A program made the translations under genes and the position numbers. A stretch of DNA of 64,000 nt, from positions 9,230,886 to 9,294,885 of the forward strand of contig NC_088789.1 of the NCBI RefSeq assembly GCF_949628265.1, read 5' to 3'. The notes below the pieces were generated by a model, which had not been told where the DNA came from, did no database searches, and saw only the letters and a program-made list of their open reading frames with translations. This DNA comes from Cloeon dipterum. Its lineage: Eukaryota > Arthropoda > Insecta > Ephemeroptera > Baetidae. This document shows positions 39,621-51,700 of the stretch, piece by piece. The number at the start of each line of letters is the position of its first letter. Within the stretch, counting starts at the first letter, position 1.

Positions 39621-42600
39621 TCAAGCCCTGTGCGTTCGCCTGCCTTTCTTGCGCCTCTGGTGGCTGCGTTTATAGACGAGGTGTTGCTCAAACGCTAACT
39701 GCGCCGGCTGGATGTCTGAAGTGGTGGCCTTTGCCAAGTGCTGACCAGGAATCACCTCAGCCGCCGATTCGCCGCCGTAAAATGCGTTCTTAACGACAGG
39801 ATAGGCGGCGGCAAAAGGTGACGGGGTCGCGTGGGTCGCCTGTCGCGCCGCCAGCAGGTGGTACGGCTCGAAGGCGGCCGACGGTCCGTACGCCGCGTCC
39901 ACCAGGGGCTGGGGGTGCACCTGCTGCTGTTGTTGTTGTACCTGCTCCTCCTCCTCCTCGTAGGCGACGTCGGCGTGGTAGCCGCCGTTGTCGGCGGTGT
40001 AGCGGACCACCTGGGTGCGGCCATCCGGCAGCTTGACGCGATATTCGCCCTGCGTCGCGTGCCCGTTGTGTGCCTGAGAGTGCGAAAAGTCGTCGCCACT
40101 CGCGTCATCCAGCACCGAGTAGGCGAACGAGTACGGTTTCTGTCAACAAAAAATGAACTTTTTGATTATACACTTCTTGCTACAAATCCCAAAACTCTTC
40201 TAACTAAGGCTTCAAAAAAACTCACGGATTGTAACAATATATAAAGTTTTAAACTATCCAAATCTCCGAAGAAACCAGATAATCAAATTTCATCTGCAAA
40301 CTATTGCACTCCAAAACGTCAGGATCAGCGAAGAGATGTTATACAAAATTATGACAAACAAATTTTAAAATGCCTTTGAGCATAGCTAATCAAGGATAGT
40401 CATACCAAAACCACGTGGTTAACATTCCATGGGCTGTGTTGCGAATAATTTGCGGAAGAGCAATGAACTCTTACAATCACCTTAAATATGAAATTTCAAC
40501 AAATTAACACAACAACTGCAACTACCTCATTTCTCCTCATAGCTTGTTGTGAATTACACTAATTGTGTAGCACTTAACTTTTGAAAAAACTGTAGCACTT
40601 TAAAGTGCAAAAAATATTACATATTACATTATTTAACTAGGCAATTATGCTCAACACACAAATTCGTGTGTTTAAAGCGAGTGCTTCCTTGTGAGTGACA
40701 ATTAAGTAATTCACTCTTTGCATAAACTGAGTCATTTGGTTTCTCACCTCAACTTTCCTTTTCACTGAAACGCAACCTGGACAAAAAAAAGCGCCGAGTG
40801 CGTGAGTAGAGCGCTCAGGAAGATCAAAATCTGGAGAATGCATTCGACGGAATTATAATTTCCCACTGCGCTGCACAAACTTCTAAAAATAATGCTGCTT
40901 TGGACTGTGGCCACTCTCATGAGCATTCATCAGTTTGCAAGGAAAGGAAAAAATCCGCTCGACAATTAGCGATGACGAATGGGAAAATTGTGTGAGAATT
41001 TTAAGCGTAACCGTCTATTTAAATGCACGCACGTACTAGGGCTCTTCATTATGTTAATTTGCGATGGTGCGAACAGAAGGCCAATTAGTGCAGAGAAGCT
41101 CTAATCGTTCTCTTTTAATTCATCTCTGAAAATGGAGCCAAAGTGAATGGACGCACTTAAATGAAAGTGCTGATTTCTTCCCATTCTGCAGGTCTTAAGC
41201 AAACACTCATATCCTCATTTGAGATGCAAACTAGCTTTTCATTTTTTTCTGAAAGAAATTTTGTTGTTTTTTTGTTTATATTAAAATATATAGGAAAACA
41301 GCAAAATATTTAAATGAAAATAAATTTAAATGAAAATAAATAGCTTTTTTTAACATTGCAAGTGATAACGCGGAAGTTATTTATTAAAATGGTGTCTACG
41401 CTTCTACGCTAAATTATAAAAATGACCAGTGTATCAATAAATTGATCACACCCAATAATTTTGGCTAGCGGCTGTTTGGCTTTCATCATCTGCAAACCAA
41501 CACTCTTATATTAAATACGTGTGTGAATACATGTTTTGCTGTACATCCACGCCAAACTTTCTTTTTAAAGAGGCTATCTAGATTTTAATTTACACTGCGC
41601 ACTTGATAAGATTCTTGAGCACAACTCCATTCTGGAAGCTGCACTTGTAATTTAATTCAAGAGAGCTTCACTTCTCGTTCACTTGACAAGAATTCTAATT
41701 AAGATCCCGCAACTTTTAATTAAATCCCCCTGAGAGAGCTTTTAAAAGTTCATGTTTGTGTACCTTGTATTTTAATGAAATATCTTCTCATGGTGGTTGA
41801 TCGAAGGAGTTGCAATTAATTGGACTTTCTAAGTTCATCAAAAATAATTTTAGTTTGCATCTCTGTTAATTGTAAAATTATTGCCTTGCAAAATAAGATA
41901 ACCAATAATAAAATTAAACAGAAACAGCCTCCTCCAAGGAGTTTGATTTTTATCTCAACTTCATAAATATACTCGGTCCAGATGGGACAGTTAAATATTA
42001 TGATGTTCGCCGAAATTTATATCTATAATAGACCTGTTATTTTTATTATGCCTCTCTTTTTTATACCTGACCGTTTGATTAATTGGAAAATAAAGATTAT
42101 TTGACTTGAATGAATCTATATGTTTCCAAAATTTGCATTTAATGCAACAAATATCTTTCACTTCTTATCTCTTTTAAAATCAAACAAAAATGTATAACAC
42201 GGACTTCTGGGTCAAAGGAAAATTAACGGAAACTTACCTTAGAGAAGTGGTCAGTGCGATGTGTAATGGATCTGCTTGTGTACAGTCCGCTGCCGTGCTG
42301 GGTGACCTGCGTGAAGTGTCGCACCGGACTCTCGGAAGAGCCTCCGAATTGCTCGCGTTGGTAAGTTTGGCCGTGACCGTGGTTGTAGTGAGCTGTTGGC
42401 GACTCGTAAGGGCCGACGGACGTGTCAAACTCTTGGTGTCTGTCCGCCTCAGACACGTACGCCTGCACATTGGCCTCGTAAGCCAGCTGCTGGTCCACAG
42501 AGGCGTATTGTCGGAACTCTTGATCTTTGTATGCTGGCTGTCGACGCTGTGTCTGTTCATTTTTTAATTGGTTTAAGTGTCACTCATTGCATTGGAATTA

Positions 42601-43399
42601 GGGACGCAGGTGATGGACGTCAAATTATAACCGTGTCTTAAGCTATTGCAAATTTTTCCACTGCTTTTGCTTCGATCTTATTCAAATTCAATCTATGGTC
42701 TAGATTTAATTTTGTGATAAAACAGTTAACAGTAAAAAATCTACAATTTTCATCACTATAATCGATAATATTGGAAACAGAAAACGTCGTTCATTTAAAT
42801 TCCAGTTAAAAAGGGATGGTGCTTAAATATCGAGGAAAAATATAACTTACATATTGTGCGTAAACGTCTGCGGGCTCCGGGATGTTCAATTCGTGGAGCG
42901 TTCCTTCTTTTGAAGAGCGGTCAACATCAGTGATCGGATGAGGGTTGAAATTACGAGGAGGAAGAAATCTTTCAGGGATCGGGGTTTCGATCGCGAAGAC
43001 TGACATTGAAATGGCAAGAAGCTGCAAAAATAATAGTCTTTCACTTAATTTTGTAATTATTCAGGCTCAATCGATAAGAGAAATGTCTTAATGAAATGTT
43101 CTTTCTTTTTAATAGTTACCTAGAATTCAATTTTAAAAATACTGACAAAATGTAAGAAATTTACCATCAACAGCTTTTTAATACTTAGTTCAGCAGCGAA
43201 ATTTTTACGATCATGCTAATGAATATATGCTTGCAAGTATGAAAAGAGCTTACTTGGACACGTTCGAAAAATTTTATGGGCTATTGATGATTTGGCGTTA
43301 AAAGCTTATCACTTGATATGCAATTTAAAAAGTGAAACCTGTGCACACGTTGCTATTAAAACCCTGGCTTACCAGGCTAAAGTGTTGATACCACGCCAT
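39621..43399 (-). CDS. RR-type cuticle protein with long flanking regions
   Basis: Four coding exons read on the minus strand: 43399-43373, 43021-42851, 42546-42238 and 40139-39621, all phase 0, about 341 residues. Exon 1 (MAWYQHFSL) joins LLAISMSVFA to make a convincing signal peptide. Exons 2-3 encode a polar, Tyr/His/Gln-rich region without cysteine. The last exon starts with the Rebers-Riddiford domain: KPYSFAYSVLDD, GEYRVKLPDGRTQVVRYTAD, GGYHADVAYE. It is followed by a Glu run, a Gln run, an Ala/Pro/Tyr-rich tail and a strongly basic end (RSHQRRKKGRRTHRA). A secreted, chitin-binding structural role is expected. The exon 3 acceptor could also lie two codons earlier (42552). RR-1 or RR-2 class is uncertain. 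Intron 3 (2.1 kb) contains only AT-rich sequence and one short tandem duplication. Confidence 0.88.
41309..41340. repeat. 16-nt tandem duplication
   Basis: TTTAAATGAAAATAAA occurs twice in direct tandem (41309-41324, 41325-41340) inside intron 3 of the minus-strand cuticle gene. Probably replication slippage. Confidence 0.8.
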
Positions 43400-44362
43400 G
43401 GCGCCTGCAGAGAAAACACCTGCTTCTTCCAAGTCAAAAATTAAACTAAAGTAATCTAATTTGCAGCGTGATGAAAATTCCTGGGGCACTCGCGCGTGTG
43501 CGACACCCCCACTTGAGAAGACCAATTAACCAAGAGGAATATAATAATGCAAATTCTCTTATCATGCATGTAAAAATTCTCACAGCTGTGACGTTTCGTT
43601 ACAGCGTGGAAATTTTCGCCATTGTGTGCCGCGCTTATATGGTTGCATACGAGTTTTATTATAATTTGCAACTAACCAACGACATTCTTGCAGCACAGTC
43701 TAGGGAAAACCTTTTGATACGTGCAGGTTTGTTTTTGATTTATTGCCTGATTACTGCGACGGTGTGAGCGCTTTGCGACAAACGTTCCTTTATTATTAAA
43801 AAAAATGGGAAGTAAAAAATGCATACACCTCCTTTTTTGGGTGTCTGCATGATGACAAAACAATTATTATACCACTCAACGTGCGCCTGGCAGAGGGAGG
43901 GAAACTGTGCCGCAGAACAGTCGTTCCATGCGGGTGGCAAACTATCCTGCTTCCACTCTTTCGCAACACAAACAAAAATGCATATTGAAATTTTACGCGG
44001 AAAAAGGTGCATTATAAGTCAGTGCCTTTCACATTGATACTTTGGATATAGCTTCTATAGGAAGCAGAGATTGTGATTGTGACAAAATTTTCGCCAGCGG
44101 TAATTTCTGCTTTATTTACTGAATTTTATTTCCAGATATCACAACCTGTTCCACTACTGCTAAATTAAAAATAATATTTCAACCCCATAGTGATGGCTTG
44201 GGTATAAAAAAAGAACTTATGTTGCAGAGATGATCTCCCATAAGCGTCTATTCTTGCTATATAAATGAATATTTAATTCACCTAGTTGAAAGCAAAATTA
44301 CACTGTGCTGTGTAAAAAATCAAACGCTTTTTTAATTACATAATAAGTCCATTGCATGAAAA
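43400..44362. other. Intergenic region upstream of the cuticle gene
   Basis: Contains the presumed promoter of the minus-strand cuticle gene and the 3' flank of the ZC3H18 homologue. No clear TATA box was found at the right distance from the ATG at 43399. Open frames here overlap on both strands and match no family. Confidence 0.5.
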
Positions 44363-44368
44363 TTTATT
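44363..44368 (-). terminator. Poly(A) signal of the ZC3H18 homologue
   Basis: Minus-strand AATAAA, 166 nt beyond the stop codon at 44534. Confidence 0.5.
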
Positions 44369-44533
44369 AATTTCCATGTCCTACAAGATTTGGAACAAGA
44401 GGCACATACAAGATTTTTGTCCCAATAGTGGAGGAAATGGTATCTCTGCATCAGAGACCATTCCAATGGCTCGCATACACACTTACATTAAGAAAAATTG
44501 GTAATTTGTACAATTTTAAAAAAGAGTCTTAGG

Positions 44534-47500
44534 CTAATGCAGCTTTGATCTCTTTTTCTTGATCGCATCTTCGATGGCTTTGAGTTGATTAAGCAGTTCC
44601 TCGCGTCTCGAGCTAGTCGGTTTTTTAGCCTGGAAAAAAATATTGTCATATTATGTGAGTGAGAGCAATACTGCATACCTGAGTTTCTTAACAAATATAA
44701 TATATCACTTATTGAAAATGTTTCCATGATTTTTCAGCCAAAATCAATATAGTTCAATCAAGAAAAGTTTTCAAATATTTCTTAAGTATAATTAGAATTT
44801 ATTATTATCTAAGGGTTCCAGATAAAGAAATAATTGTTAAGGCTTGCCATAGAAAAATGCAACAGCAGCAGTAATGTAACAGGCAAATAAGGAAGTTGAA
44901 TAATATATTTATATTGTTATACCTTGGGAGCTTCGTTTTCTGATGTTTCTGTTGATCTCTTCCTGGCTAGTGGCACTGGCTCAAATGGCATTTGCATTGG
45001 AACTAGCGGCTCGCTTGAAGGCGCCGATCCATCAGAGGGTTTTAATTTAAGTTTTATTTGCTGCTTCTGTCCTGACATTCGCAAGGCGTCCATTGCTGAT
45101 ATTTTCACTATGTTAGCTAGAGCCTCTCGTCCGTCCATGACAATTTTGCGCTTCGCTTTTACTAAAACAATCACAATTAGACAAAATGCTAAATTCGTCA
45201 AAAGATTTGCTCACATTTCTTCCTTGCTTCTTCTTCACTATCACTAGAAGAGGAAGAGCTGGAGGAAGACGAAGAAGCAGAACTAGATGAACTACTATCC
45301 GACTCGCTATCTGATTCCTTCTTTTTCTTTATTTTTTTAGATTTTTTCGTTGCCCTGATTGGAATAAATTAAGTACTAATTTTAACATAATAATCAATAA
45401 CTCACTTTTTGGTTTTCTTAGCTTCTTTCAGCATGTTTCCAGGAAGAGTTTTGGGGGCGGCTTGTTGAATTCCAAATGGCGAAATCGTCATCTTCTTATT
45501 CTCTTTGCCACTTTCAGCAGAGAGTTGAATAGTGTCCGATTTCTCTGGCGCTGGCGGGTTTTGGAAAGACGGGTTATAGTCCAAAAGCTTTTTAGGCTCT
45601 TTTTGAAGAGGCTCTTCCTTGGGAGCTTGAGCAACAACTGGTGGCTTCACCGCTTGTCCCTTCGCGGGCACGCGTGCTGGAGGCCTAACATTTGCAGAAG
45701 ATGGCTTGTTCATCATTCCTTTGCCGTAGAGCTCCTCCTTGCGTGCGATTGGACTCAGCCTAGGACGAGAACGAGACCTGGAGCGAGACCTACGTCTGCT
45801 TCGACTCCTGCTGGAGTAAGAAGAGTACGAGCTACGTGAAGAACCACTGCTACTACTATAACTTCTACTCCTGCTCCGACTGAAACATAAATATAGAAAT
45901 CAACATACACGCAATACTTTTCAACATGTTAACAGCTCATAAAATACCAAAATTAAATAACATATAATGTATTACTTAAATAATTCTGCTTAATTACTGT
46001 TTGAAGTCTATCTTCGAAAAGTTAGCACATTGTTTCGTTTAAAATAAAATTGAAGAACCAGTTTTGTGTTAGAAATAGGTGTTAAGTTCAATAATCAGTT
46101 TAGCTTCAACTTTTGCATAACTCATGCCCACTATATTTATCTGTTATATGAACTAGAGTAAAGTTCATCAATGCTTTACAAAAAATTAGTACCTTGAAGA
46201 GGAATATGAAGAACCAGATGAGTATGATACTTTCCTCCTTCTATTTGGTGAGCGTTTCCTCATCCAAGGGTCTGACCATTCGTCCCCTCTACCAGGACCT
46301 GGTGCATTCCTGGAATTACATGTCAATTAATTTAATCAAATAAAAAAATCTTTTTTAACCAAAATGCAATCAACTTTACCTTTTCCTCTCTTCATAGTGT
46401 TCTACACCTCGCCCTCTGCCTTTGAATCCTTGATTGTTGAAATCATTTCTAAAGTGTTGACCACCTCCGCCGCCACCCCTGCCATTAAAATTTCTTGCAC
46501 CTTGATATGGCATTCTTCTCTGCATTGGGGGTCGTTCCATAATCATATTAATGTTCATTCTACTGCAAATGCAAGCTGATAGTTTCAATAGCCCAAACAA
46601 TGTTAGGGAAAAATCTTACGGGACTGGGAAGTTTTCTTCATCTTCACCATCACTCCTTGAAAACAGTGGACTTGCTGGTCTGGTGTACAAAACATCTTCT
46701 TTCAAAATGTCGTCTTCGCCCAAGCTTAGGTTCATCTTTTTGTCCTCAAAATCAATATCAGTCTCCTTTCTTTGCTGTGCTTGTTTCATCATCTGTAAAA
46801 ATTAAGTGATTATAGCTGCTAAAATTTGTTGCTACTGGTGAAATACTTCTTTGGCGTGTCTAAGCCCTCTTTCCCAGGCAGTCTCTTGCTTCGTCTCTAC
46901 AGGCTCTGGCCTTGGTGCAATTGGAGCTGGTGGCCTCATCATTCTCATGGGATGAATGTTTTCATTGTTGTACATAGCTGCAGGATGCTTCATTGGTTCA
47001 AACATGCGATAGTTGCCCTTGTCATTGAACCCTGCGTGGATAAACCTACAGGAGAGGTATGAGGTCAGAAAAAATTCTCTCTGTGAAGCGGACAAATTAC
47101 TTGCAGTTCATTCCCCAGTTGCAGAAACCTCGATTAAAAAACCTGCATGGTACTCTGGGTCGATTTGATGGTATTTCAACGTGGTCATCTCCGTCTGAGC
47201 ACTCGCCCTCCTCTCTATCATCGCCTACCTTTCCCTCAGGTTTTCCCTTAGGCTTTTCGCATTTATCATCATCAGTATCAGATATCTAATGATTTTAAAA
47301 CAAATATAAAAGGAGAATAATATTGGAAAATATCACCTCTCCGTCACTTCCACTTTTGCTGCTCACTTGTTCAGTGTCATCTTGAAAGACTTCATCCTTC
47401 TTATCTATATCGCAATGAACTTCCTCCCCATCATCGCAACCTTCTGCGGATTCGATTTTCGCCTCCTCACACTCTAAAAGAATCTGACTAGTCTCAACAT

Positions 47501-47609
47501 CACTGAAAACATCCTCTTCTTCAGAAGCATCGCCCTTTTCTTCTTTTGCTTCTTCTTCAAAGTCGAGTTCATTATCAAACATTTCTTGATTTGCTTCTTC
47601 AGATTCCAT
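44534..47609 (-). CDS. ZC3H18: ZC3H18 homologue, CCCH zinc-finger nuclear RNA-processing factor
   Basis: Ten exons on the minus strand: 47609-47337, 47285-47101, 47045-46847, 46792-46620, 46562-46380, 46309-46193, 45879-45406, 45354-45215, 45161-44923, 44629-44534. All phases agree and give 692 residues. An acidic N-terminus (residues 1-120) precedes one CCCH finger (CRFFNRGFCNWGMNC, then FIHAGFNDKGNY) split by an intron after the third Cys. A conserved RKETDIDFED segment follows, then an RGG/Gly-rich patch, an Arg/Ser domain and a poly-Ser tract. The C-terminal helix, REELLNQLKAIEDAIKKKRSK, closely matches vertebrate ZC3H18. In vertebrates this protein links the nuclear cap-binding complex to the exosome-targeting machinery and mRNA export; the same role is inferred here. 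It is shorter than the human protein, mainly in low-complexity regions. Confidence 0.93.
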
Positions 47610-48706
47610 TTTTTATGTCTGCAATTTTAGTTAGCATCATAAACAGGCTTAAGTACAAAAACTTATTAATGAAAAATTAAAATTGTAGGAACTATTATAA
47701 AAGAAAAGTTCAACTTAAATACACAGATTTCATCGTAAGCAGTATAATGCTGCTAAAACCGGTTTAAACTTATTTCAAGGAAGAAATCACAAATTACCCG
47801 CTGTAAAAACTGTGCACATAGATGACACGCAATCGTTGTCATGAAATTGTTTACAGATGATTGAATTAAATAAATGCAGACTCTGCAGTGTGCGTTGTCA
47901 TGCTTTTAACTAAACTTTGTTTTGACTGTCATATTGGAAATAAGCTGCGAGAGTCGACTTTGAGCCCTGCAATAATCCTGTTTCAAGTGCGCCTACGTTT
48001 AAAAGGTGAGTTACTAATTGAATGAATATTTTGAAGATTGATAATTACCTATTATTTTGATCAATTTCCAGCCGGAAAAGTTGTCAACAAACAATCAATA
48101 AGGTTGGAAATGTGCAAAACCCACTGCCGAGAGAAGTGGGCGTGTCCCATCGGTAAGCGCAAGCGGCTGAGTGAACACGATCGCAGCTTGAACGATCTCG
48201 AGAACGCTCAGCAAATGACCAATCAGAGAACACGCTTGATCATGCCGCTAAATTTCACGAAGAGTTTGAAATTGAAAGTTGGAAGCAGGCAGCGCAAGGC
48301 AAAGCCGCACGGCGCACACCTGGATTGTGTTTGACAGTTTCGTTGCTGCGTGTTGTTGTTATGATTTTATGGGCACTCGATTGAAGTGGATGTGCGTGAC
48401 CAATGCATCAATCGTGGCTTATCGATCGTGATCTTCTAGGGAATTTGAGGAATTAGTACGATCAAGGTGAAAAAGTCTTGAAAAATTCAATTTTAGTTGA
48501 TGTCAAATATTAAAAAAATCGCAAAAATCTCAACACTTGATCAAAAACTCACACTTCTCAGCAGAATATGAAGTACATACGCTTCTTGTCATATTTGGAG
48601 GAAATGAGAAGTGTGAGTGAATGATTTTTTTGTGATTTTTACTAGCATAACAAGTTGTCATTGAAGGAAGGCAGATTTAAAATTTGTGTTGAATAGATTG
48701 GTGAAG
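47610..48706. promoter_or_regulatory. Shared head-to-head promoter region, with likely CEP135 5' UTR exons
   Basis: ZC3H18 and CEP135 coding starts diverge 1.1 kb apart. On the plus strand a donor AAAAG|GTGAGT ends an exon at 48005. An acceptor CAATTTCCAG precedes an exon at 48072-48152, which ends at CATCG|GTAAGC. An acceptor GTTGAATAG at 48696 precedes the ATG-bearing exon. These fit two untranslated CEP135 exons. A small frame beginning MCKTHCREKW starts in the second exon and would be an upstream ORF. No TATA box was seen, as expected for housekeeping genes. Start sites were not located. Confidence 0.45.
48547..48618 (+). ncRNA. Candidate structured hairpin (72 nt) in a presumed 5' UTR intron
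   Basis: ACTCACACTTCTCA (48547-48560) pairs perfectly with TGAGAAGTGTGAGT (48605-48618). Within the loop, AATATGA (48565-48571) pairs with TCATATT (48589-48595), and AAG can pair with CTT further in. The total length is in the range of a microRNA precursor. However, the 4-by-9 internal loop between the stems is large, and neither arm matches a microRNA I know. It may be a small RNA precursor, a structured intron element or a remnant inverted repeat. Confidence 0.3.
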
Positions 48707-51700
48707 ATGGCTCCTCATTGCCAAAATTCCGAGCAATCTCGGTACAGCCATGCCAGAAGAAAGCTGGCCAAACTTGGCTATGAACATCCATTTACGATTG
48801 ATAGTCTACAGCTTGTAGAAAAATTGGTTGAAGACCTCATCACAAGCACTGAAAGCTGGCGAAGATACAAGAATCTCTGCCAGACCACTCTAGAGGTGAA
48901 ATAAAAATTTAACTTAATGCTTTATTTGCATTTATTGTAAAAGCTTACAAATAAAATTGTATAAATTTATAATATATGTTAATTTATAATAGTTAGAATA
49001 AATATTAAATTATTCATTTTAATTGTGTCCATATTTCGCAGAAATGTCGTCTTTACGAGCAAGGAGTGGAGCCTTACCAAAAAGAAAACGCAAGGCTTGT
49101 AAAGAGTAATAATGACATGCACAAGAAATTGCTCAATTTGCAAGAAGAACTTGAAGATCAAAAAAGAGGTAAATTGTAATGTTAATCAAAATATCTGCAA
49201 CCAGAAGATGAATAATTTTAATGGGTATTGAGTTGGAGTAATGATAGCTGTTTTTCGTAAATATAGCTCACCAGCGTAAACTAGACACAATGCAGGCTGA
49301 AGTGCAAAGATTTAAGATTATGGAATCGCAATTCAACAAATGCATTTCAGAACTCGAGAAAGAGTGTGCTGAAAAAACCATAAGACTTCACAGAACAGCA
49401 AAGACAATGGTCAAGCCAGCCTTCAAACCTGGTGAGAAATTTGCTACTCTGCTTAAGTACTAGTACGTTTAATATTTTGGTAAACAATGAGGGGATCTAA
49501 GATCAAAATATCAGATGGAACTATATACTTATGTTTTGGCTTTCTTGGCATTTCCTTTTTTTATTCAAATATTTACATTAGCTTTATACCTAGAACATTT
49601 TTAAGCTCATAACACACTTATTTTGAGTGAAGTAAAGTATGCGTCATTTACCACTACATATATGATATCAAATTTTAACTTGGTAAAATTAACCAACAAA
49701 AGACTAACAATCAAATAACTATAAAACATCAAATAACTACTGTAAATTCTGAACATGGCTTATTGTTGCTAGTTTATTTTGAAAAGTACAGGATTTCATG
49801 AATTTTTGTCAACAGCTGGGAGCACTAAAGGGGGTTTTCCTGCTATCCACGCAATGTCAGCAAAAGAGAACAGAAGAAGTGTGAAACAAAGTGGCAGTCA
49901 AAATGATATCGAAAAAATTTATTTTGATCCACCAGCCAGTATCTCACATACGCTTGAGACTCAAGCGTCAAATTTGTCTCAAGAGCTGCAGAAAATCAAA
50001 GAGATAGTTGAAGAATACAAAATTGAAAACTCTGCATTGAATGCCAAGGTTTGCTTCATTTAGTGTAAGTTCTTTGAAACAACATTATTTTGTTTCGATT
50101 TTCAGTTGAGTAGAAGAGACAAAGAAATTGAAAGGCTGGAAAATATGATGGATGGAGGTATACCAATCAAGAAGGTTGTAAATGACTTGGGGTCTTCCAG
50201 TGATAAACATTTGGAATTGATGCTGAAAGGTAAATTTTTCATTTTTATCTCACCCATCACATTTGCTCACTTTGACTTGTAGAGAGTGAGGACCAAAAAC
50301 ATGACGCGATGATGAGAGCTGTTCAGCTTGTTAAGAAATGCAACGATTTGGGGAAAGAGATGAAAGACATTGACGAGTTTGCTTGCAAGCTGAAGGAAGA
50401 GAAAAATGCTCTGGAGGACAGGCTAACTCAGTGCGAAGACAATTTAATGCGTTGCTCCAACGAAAACCACGAGTTGAAGTCTCGATTGATGCACATGGGT
50501 TTGTCTCAAGGCTGTCAGTGTTCAGGAAAGAACATAAGTGATGGAGATAAGCAACGCCTTCAGGAAAAGCTAGACACAGTGTCCAGAGAACTGAGGGATA
50601 TGAAAGAGAAAGGTTTGTATGATGATTTGTGTAGTTACAACAATAAAATGCTCTACAAATTTAGAGAAAAAGCTGATGGCTGAGATCAAAAGACTAAGTG
50701 ACAAGTTGCAAAGTGTCTCCAGACAAGCTACTGTTTGCTCAAGAAAATCATCAAGGTCTACCAGCAGGAGCAGAGACCCAGGAGAAACGACTGCCAAATT
50801 GCTAGCACCTAATCTACCAACTGCTGAATCAGTGCAGCAAGAAGTGACTAAAACTAATTTTAATCTTTCGCCTCTACTATTATTTCTTTAAAGGTGGACA
50901 TAGCAAAGCTCAAAGCCGAGGTGGAGCGGCTGAAAGTTGACAAAGAGAGGTCTGAGGCGAGATGCCAGAAATTGCATGATGAAATGGCTTCCATGTCCGA
51001 TACGGTTGGATATTTTGCTTTCAAAGAATTGCAAGTTTTAAATATGTTTTTCGTAGGGTGTCGTAAATTTAGTGCAGCAAATATCTCTCAAAGACAAAGA
51101 ACTGGTTGCTGTGCAACAGGAAAACAGCAATCTCATTCGTGAAAATGCAAATTTAAAAATGCATCTCAAGGTTGCTCAAGAAACAACGTCTTCTACTGAC
51201 CTGAGGGTGAGCACAGTGAGCGATATTCCGTTCCATAGTCCCGTTAACTTGATTTCATTGCAGAGCTTACTTACTCAAGTCGAGAAAGATAAAATTGCTG
51301 CTAAGTCTGAACTACAGTCGCTTCAAGCTGAAAGAGATGCAATTCATGAGCAACTCAAGGTAAGCATACTTTATTTTATGATACGACCTAACGATTTTAA
51401 CAAACGATTGCTAATTTTTCCCATTGTTTGTGAATTAATTTTTTAAATAGCCGTTAGGAGTAAATTTAGGAATTTTAGTCATTGATAGATTAAATAAATT
51501 AATTATAAATTCCACTAAGATAAATATATTTATTTTGCAGTTTGTAACTGGCAAACTAGCAGAGCAGCAGTCTCAGCGTTTTGATGGGGATAGAGTCAAC
51601 CAACTCGAGATAGAAAGAAGAGAATTGCTCCAACAAAAGGGTTCAAACCAGACTCATATAGCCAATCTGGAACAGCAAGTTAGAACTTTGGAAGCAGAAC

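Noticed and set aside
39752-40244. Several Arg/Val-rich frames on both strands over the RR exon
   Set aside because: Shadows caused by the high GC3 of the true minus-strand cuticle exon.
48038-48334. 98-codon basic frame between ZC3H18 and CEP135
   Set aside because: Runs across a strong donor at 48153 and has no family resemblance. Better explained as an untranslated CEP135 leader exon with an upstream ORF.
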